DNA of 64,000 nucleotides from JALCSJ01 sp036788835 (GTDB taxonomy: Bacteria; Bacillota; Negativicutes; Acidaminococcales; Acidaminococcaceae): the NCBI GenBank assembly GCA_036788835.1, contig DAIQMR010000004.1, positions 1 to 64,000 of the forward strand. Reading direction: 5' to 3'. The notes beneath the pieces were generated by a model, which ran no database searches, was not told the DNA's origin, and worked only from the letters and a program-made list of their open reading frames with translations. Positions 60,038 through 64,000 of this stretch are shown here, piece by piece (position 1 is the stretch's first letter; every line of letters begins with the position of its first letter). Made by a program: the position numbers and the translations under genes.

Positions 60038-61165
60038 ATGCGTAAATGCTTGGCTATGCTGGCAGTTTTGGCAATGTTATTTAACATTACCATGACCACT
60101 TATGCAGCAACTTTGGAAGACAAAAAAGCCGAACTGGAAAATCTGCAGCAACAGCTGGAAAGCAAAGATGCAGAAAGAGAAACTAAGAAAAAAGAAGTCA
60201 AAAGCGCTATTGACCAATTAATGGAAGTTCAGGCTGAATTGGCTAAAGCGCAAAAAGAACTGGATGCTGTGGAAGAACAGCAGCAAGCTCTTAATATTAA
60301 GATTAAGCAAAATGAAACTCAAATCAAGAAAAAGACTCACGAACTGGAAATCACCAAAAAACTCTATTGCAAGCGGTTAAAAAATATTTATGAAAACGGG
60401 CAGATTAATTATTTGGATGTTTTATTGGGAGCAAAGGACTTTTCGGATTTTTCTTCCAGAATGTTCCTTCTCCAAAGGATAATCCGTAAAGACAGCGAGA
60501 TGCTGGCTTTGCTTAAATCCCAAAAAGAAACATTGGAAAAGGAGAAACAGGCTTTAGCAGATAACAGGAAAAAGTTAGAGGCGATACACAAGGATGTAGT
60601 TGCCAAGAAAAAAGTCGTAGAAGAAAAAACAGCTCAGAGAAGAGCTATTTATGATAAGGCTTTGGCAGAACAAAACAGAATTGACGCAGAGTATAATAAG
60701 TTATTGGAAGAAAGCAATAACGTTACTAATATGATTAAAAACTGGGAAGCAGGGGGAACCATGGGTTCTGTCCATGGCAGCGGGCGTTTTATCTGGCCTT
60801 GCGGCGGTCCTATTACTTCTCCTTTCGGTTGGCGTACCCATCCTATTTTCGGTACTTCCCGCTTCCATTCCGGCATTGATATTGGGGTAGATTACGGCAC
60901 TCCTATTTGTGCAGCTGATTCCGGCACAGTGATTTATGCTGGCTGGATGGGCGGTTATGGTAATGCGGTAATGATTGACCACGGGGGAGGCTTGGTTACT
61001 CTCTATGGGCATAATTCCAGTATTTCCGTTGGTGTGGGACAAACTGTGGCACAGGGCCAGCAAGTGGCTTTGGCAGGCAGTACAGGGTATTCAACCGGGC
61101 CCCATTGTCATTTTGAGGTTCGTATTCATGGTGAGGTTACCGATCCGGGAGCGTACTTACCATAA
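60038..61165 (+). CDS. EnvC-like coiled-coil M23 peptidase
   Basis: A 375-residue exported protein. After a signal peptide (ending near TYAA), two long coiled-coil stretches (about 24-110 and 150-225) precede an M23 domain (about 255-375) with HSGIDIGVDYGTPI and HCHFEVRIHGEVTDPG, the zinc and catalytic histidines. The domain seems intact, so unlike E. coli EnvC it may itself cut peptidoglycan. Its place after ftsEX suits regulation by FtsX. ATG 60038 is preferred, 9 nt after GGAGG. Confidence 0.92.
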   Translation: MRKCLAMLAVLAMLFNITMTTYAATLEDKKAELENLQQQLESKDAERETKKKEVKSAIDQLMEVQAELAKAQKELDAVEEQQQALNIKIKQNETQIKKKTHELEITKKLYCKRLKNIYENGQINYLDVLLGAKDFSDFSSRMFLLQRIIRKDSEMLALLKSQKETLEKEKQALADNRKKLEAIHKDVVAKKKVVEEKTAQRRAIYDKALAEQNRIDAEYNKLLEESNNVTNMIKNWEAGGTMGSVHGSGRFIWPCGGPITSPFGWRTHPIFGTSRFHSGIDIGVDYGTPICAADSGTVIYAGWMGGYGNAVMIDHGGGLVTLYGHNSSISVGVGQTVAQGQQVALAGSTGYSTGPHCHFEVRIHGEVTDPGAYLP

Positions 61166-61177
61166 AGGAGCAGGTGT

Positions 61178-62323
61178 ATGTTTAAGAAAAGATTTAGTAT
61201 TGTGAGCTTAATAGTGACTATAGTCCTTACCGGTGCTTTGCTTATCGGGGTCGGGGCATCTTTCAGCAAAGCTTATCTGGGAGATTGGCAGGCTTTGGCA
61301 CAGATAGCCAGAACTCGCAGTCTCATTGAGAATAAATTTGTCGGTGATGTTGATGACCAAAAATTGGACATTGGTTCTATCAAAGGTATGGTCAGAGAAT
61401 TAAATGACCCTTATTCATATTATTTGGATAAAGATGCCCTGGCCGAATTGTCCAATGAGTTTGAGGGCCATTTTAGCGGTATAGGCGTAGTTATGGGGAA
61501 AATGGAGAAACAGTTTGTGATTGTTTCTACAGTGGACGATACTCCGGCCTATAGAGCCGGCATCAAAAGCGGCGATATTATCCTGGCCATTGATAATAAA
61601 GAAACTGCCGGAGAAGATTTAGAGACAGTTGTTAAACAGATTCGCGGCCAAGACGGTACTACCGTTGAGCTTAAAATTCAGACCGGCAAAGAAAATCCCA
61701 GAATAGTAAGAATCGTTCGCTCGGATATTAAATTGTCCTCTGTGCGGGGCAAGATGCTGGACGAGCAAGTGGGTTACATTCGCATTAGAAACTTTAACCA
61801 GGAGACCGGTAAAGATTTTGGTAAAACTTATCGGGAATTGGCTGATAAGGGAATGAAGGGTGTTGTTCTTGATTTGCGCAGCAACCCAGGAGGACTTTTG
61901 TCCAGCTGTGTGGAGGTGGCCCAGTATCTAGTTCCCAAGGGACCCATTGTGTCCATTACGGAAAAAGACGGCAGAACAACCACGGAAAGATCCCGCTTAA
62001 AAAACAAGCCATTACCCTTGGCTATTTTAGTAGACAAAGGAACAGCCAGTGCAGCGGAAATCATTTCAGGGGCTGTACAGGATACTAAGGCGGGAAAGCT
62101 TTTTGGCTTGACAACCTATGGTAAGGGCTGTGTTCAGAATATTTACAAACTTACAAATGAAACTGCCGTGAAGCTGACTATGGCAAAATATTATACCCCC
62201 AGCGGACGCAGTATTGACAAAATCGGCATAACTCCTGATGTGGAAATCTCTCCGGAGGATGCAACAGGCAGCAATCAATTGGCAGCGGCAGAAAAATATG
62301 TAAAGGAAGAACTTAGTAAATAA
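61178..62323 (+). CDS. ctpA: S41-family carboxyl-terminal processing peptidase CtpA
   Basis: A 381-residue secreted or membrane-anchored protease with an N-terminal hydrophobic segment (about 8-30). A PDZ domain (about 85-170, FSGIGVVMG...VDDTPAYRAGIKSGDIIL) and the S41 catalytic core follow. DKGTASAAEIISGAVQD provides the catalytic Ser and YGKGCVQ the catalytic Lys. In this cluster it may process wall hydrolases such as the preceding EnvC-like protein. That link is inference from gene order. Confidence 0.93.
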   Translation: MFKKRFSIVSLIVTIVLTGALLIGVGASFSKAYLGDWQALAQIARTRSLIENKFVGDVDDQKLDIGSIKGMVRELNDPYSYYLDKDALAELSNEFEGHFSGIGVVMGKMEKQFVIVSTVDDTPAYRAGIKSGDIILAIDNKETAGEDLETVVKQIRGQDGTTVELKIQTGKENPRIVRIVRSDIKLSSVRGKMLDEQVGYIRIRNFNQETGKDFGKTYRELADKGMKGVVLDLRSNPGGLLSSCVEVAQYLVPKGPIVSITEKDGRTTTERSRLKNKPLPLAILVDKGTASAAEIISGAVQDTKAGKLFGLTTYGKGCVQNIYKLTNETAVKLTMAKYYTPSGRSIDKIGITPDVEISPEDATGSNQLAAAEKYVKEELSK

Positions 62324-62357
62324 AAAATGACTTTAATGGCGGTTGGGAGATGTACCA

Positions 62358-64000
62358 ATGACAAACTTACAAGGACAAATAAGCAACTTTCTCGCCTGGG
62401 TGGCAACAGCAGAAGGCAAGGCGGCAAGCTGGAATAATCTATTAATATGTTTCTCTGTCGCGGCTATACTTGCTTTTGTTTTGCTGGTTCTGTATTTATA
62501 CAAATCAAGACAAATGCACAGAGAAAGAGAGCTGAAAGATAAAATTGCTCTTTTGATTTTGCATTTGTGTGATGCCTATGACCAGGTAGAGGAGTGGAAC
62601 TTTGACAGCAAAACAGCGGCGGTTTATTCTGTAGACTCCGATATAGTGGAAGTAACCCAACGTAGTATTGAAGGGCCGGGAGAGCTTTTGCAGGACATGT
62701 ATCCTGAAGATGCGGCTAAATATCCGGAAGAAAAGTTGAAACTCCTTTTCGAAAGAGTAATGAAAACCTGTGCTCAGGATGAACTGATTGTCAGAGTGAA
62801 AAATGCCAATGGTTCTTATCAATGGGTTTCTTATTTGCTTCAGGGAGTCAAGCGAGATAACAAACATCACAGAAACTGTTTGGTTATGAAACATAGCGTA
62901 GATAGTGTTAAGAGCAAAGAACTGGAACGCGGGGAGCAGATGCAAAAGGCTATGGCTGTTGCGAAAAACTCCGCCGAGGCCAAGGGACGTTTTATGTCAC
63001 GGTTAAGCAAGGAACTTAGAACCCCTCTGGATGCTATTATCAGCTATTTGTCTTTGGCTAAGGAAGAAGAAAATCAGGACAAGGCCGCTGAATACATTAT
63101 CAAAAGCGATGAAAGAGCCAAGCATTTACGAGATGTTATTAGTGATGTGCTGGATATAGCCGCTATTGAAAACGGCGACATGAAAACTGAAAGTGTTTTA
63201 TTCGATTTCGAAGATAACCTTCATTCGGTGGGAGAGCTTTTCAGCAAGGAAGCCAAACGCAATAATATTGGGTTTGATATGCAGGTCAAGGATTTGTCCA
63301 TGCAGTATGTAGAAGGTGACAAACTAAGACTGAATCAGATTCTTATTAACATTTTGAATAATGCGTTTAAATTCACTCAATCCGGCGGACAGGTAAATTG
63401 TCTGGTAAAGCAAAAAGAAATCAAGAATAAAAAAGTATATATGGAATTTGCCATTACAGATACGGGTAAGGGTATCCCTCAAGAGTACCTGAAGAAGATT
63501 TTCCTGCCCTTTGAGGAGACCCAAAGCGGTGATAAGGAGAAAATGAGCACTGGTCTGGGCCTAGCTATCACAAATAATCTGGTTCATATGCTGGGCGGTG
63601 TTGTTGACGTAACCAGCGAGGAAGGCAAGGGAACTTCCTTTAATTTGATTATTCCTTTTGAGTACAGTACAGAGCACAATCGCAATATGGAAGAAATTCA
63701 AACCTTCCCTTTTGTGAAGGCACTGATTGTGGACGATCAGGAAAACAGTTGCAAATATCTGGAAGCTTTACTAAAGAAGTTCTCCGTGGAAACCAAAATA
63801 GCCACAGGCGGACAACAGGCGATTCAGATGCTTATGGAAGCCTATACGGCTAATGAGCCTTTCAATCTGTGCCTGTTGGACTGGAAGATGCCGGGCATGG
63901 ATGGTCTGACCGTTGCCAAGAAAATAAAAGAACTTGCTATGAAGGACTTACGGGTGGTTCTGGTTACCAGCTCGGATTTCAAGGCCATTGAGCAAGAAGG
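62358..64000 (+). CDS. Hybrid sensor kinase with Lys in place of the phospho-His; runs off the window
   Basis: Starts at ATG 62358 after GGGAGATG; at least 547 codons, with no stop before the window end. A membrane helix (about 31-52), a PAS-like sensor (about 65-190) and a HisKA/HATPase core follow. The H-box reads RFMSRLSKELRTPLD: the phospho-accepting His is Lys218 (AAG at 63009-63011). The ATPase part looks intact (ILINILNNAFKFT, DTGKGIP, GLGLAI). A receiver domain follows (ALIVDDQENS, with Asp in LLDWKMPGMDG and VTSSD). Without the His, autophosphorylation in the usual way is not possible. A regulatory or unconventional role is inferred. Confidence 0.88.
   Translation, partial: MTNLQGQISNFLAWVATAEGKAASWNNLLICFSVAAILAFVLLVLYLYKSRQMHRERELKDKIALLILHLCDAYDQVEEWNFDSKTAAVYSVDSDIVEVTQRSIEGPGELLQDMYPEDAAKYPEEKLKLLFERVMKTCAQDELIVRVKNANGSYQWVSYLLQGVKRDNKHHRNCLVMKHSVDSVKSKELERGEQMQKAMAVAKNSAEAKGRFMSRLSKELRTPLDAIISYLSLAKEEENQDKAAEYIIKSDERAKHLRDVISDVLDIAAIENGDMKTESVLFDFEDNLHSVGELFSKEAKRNNIGFDMQVKDLSMQYVEGDKLRLNQILINILNNAFKFTQSGGQVNCLVKQKEIKNKKVYMEFAITDTGKGIPQEYLKKIFLPFEETQSGDKEKMSTGLGLAITNNLVHMLGGVVDVTSEEGKGTSFNLIIPFEYSTEHNRNMEEIQTFPFVKALIVDDQENSCKYLEALLKKFSVETKIATGGQQAIQMLMEAYTANEPFNLCLLDWKMPGMDGLTVAKKIKELAMKDLRVVLVTSSDFKAIEQE

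Noticed and set aside
62505..63524. Minus-strand frames opposite the hybrid kinase
   Set aside because: The plus strand encodes a continuous kinase with recognisable motifs; the opposite frames are shadows.
1..64000. tRNA, rRNA, insertion sequence or prophage genes
   Set aside because: No cloverleaf, rRNA core, transposase or phage gene could be recognised on either strand.

Overview
The window reads as a chromosomal segment of a fermentative, anaerobic Firmicute. Negativicutes is the best guess, Acidaminococcaceae such as Phascolarctobacterium within it. This is inference from a type A RNase P RNA, a c-di-AMP riboswitch, a split B12-dependent MetH, a csaB-ftsE-ftsX-envC-ctpA wall cluster, a 2-hydroxyacyl-CoA dehydratase pair and moderate base composition judged by eye. 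No rRNA or tRNA gene was seen. One scaffold gap of 100 N lies at 22751-22850.

Region 1 (1-11 kb) is a myo-inositol catabolic locus. A divergent DeoR-type regulator faces iolJ-iolC-iolB-iolD-iolG-transporter-iolE-iolA, enough to take inositol to DHAP and acetyl-CoA. Paired AAACATTA boxes lie before both the regulator and iolJ. Region 2 (11-17.4 kb) is a second degradative unit: a DASS/SLC13-type carrier, an acyl-CoA dehydrogenase, a family III CoA-transferase and two 2-hydroxyacyl-CoA dehydratase subunits. It resembles the had/fld reductive branch of Clostridia but lacks the ATP-dependent activator. Related hairpins (143-187 and 17412-17444) bracket regions 1 and 2.

Region 3 (17.5-31.4 kb) is mixed housekeeping: a KDPG aldolase fused to a glyoxalase-like domain, alanine dehydrogenase, pyridoxal/HMP kinase, trmK (interrupted by an 18-bp tandem repeat and the gap), a Nif3-like gene, yhaM-like, rnpB, a glycosyltransferase, a c-di-AMP riboswitch with an NlpC/P60 hydrolase, and metF with a two-gene MetH. 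Region 4 (31.4-48.8 kb) holds a MntR-like regulator, a two-component system, a PLP-enzyme homologue and a VanX-like homologue that both lack catalytic residues, murB, transporters, argC, HAD phosphatases, a pentapeptide-repeat protein, a SpeD homologue lacking its pyruvoyl serine, recD2, comF and an HD-GYP protein.

Region 5 (48.8-64 kb) starts with a strongly promoted structured RNA of about 210 nt (possibly 6S RNA). It continues with an amino-acid ABC transporter lacking a binding protein, hpf, secA, prfB with its programmed +1 frameshift, a DUF5693-like membrane protein, csaB, ftsEX, an EnvC-like M23 protein, ctpA and a truncated hybrid sensor kinase whose phospho-accepting histidine is a lysine.

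The most striking themes are four enzyme homologues with lost catalytic residues (SpeD, DAPAL-like, VanX-like, HisKA) and a dispersed family of GTGACA...TGTCAC palindromes in intergenic spaces.
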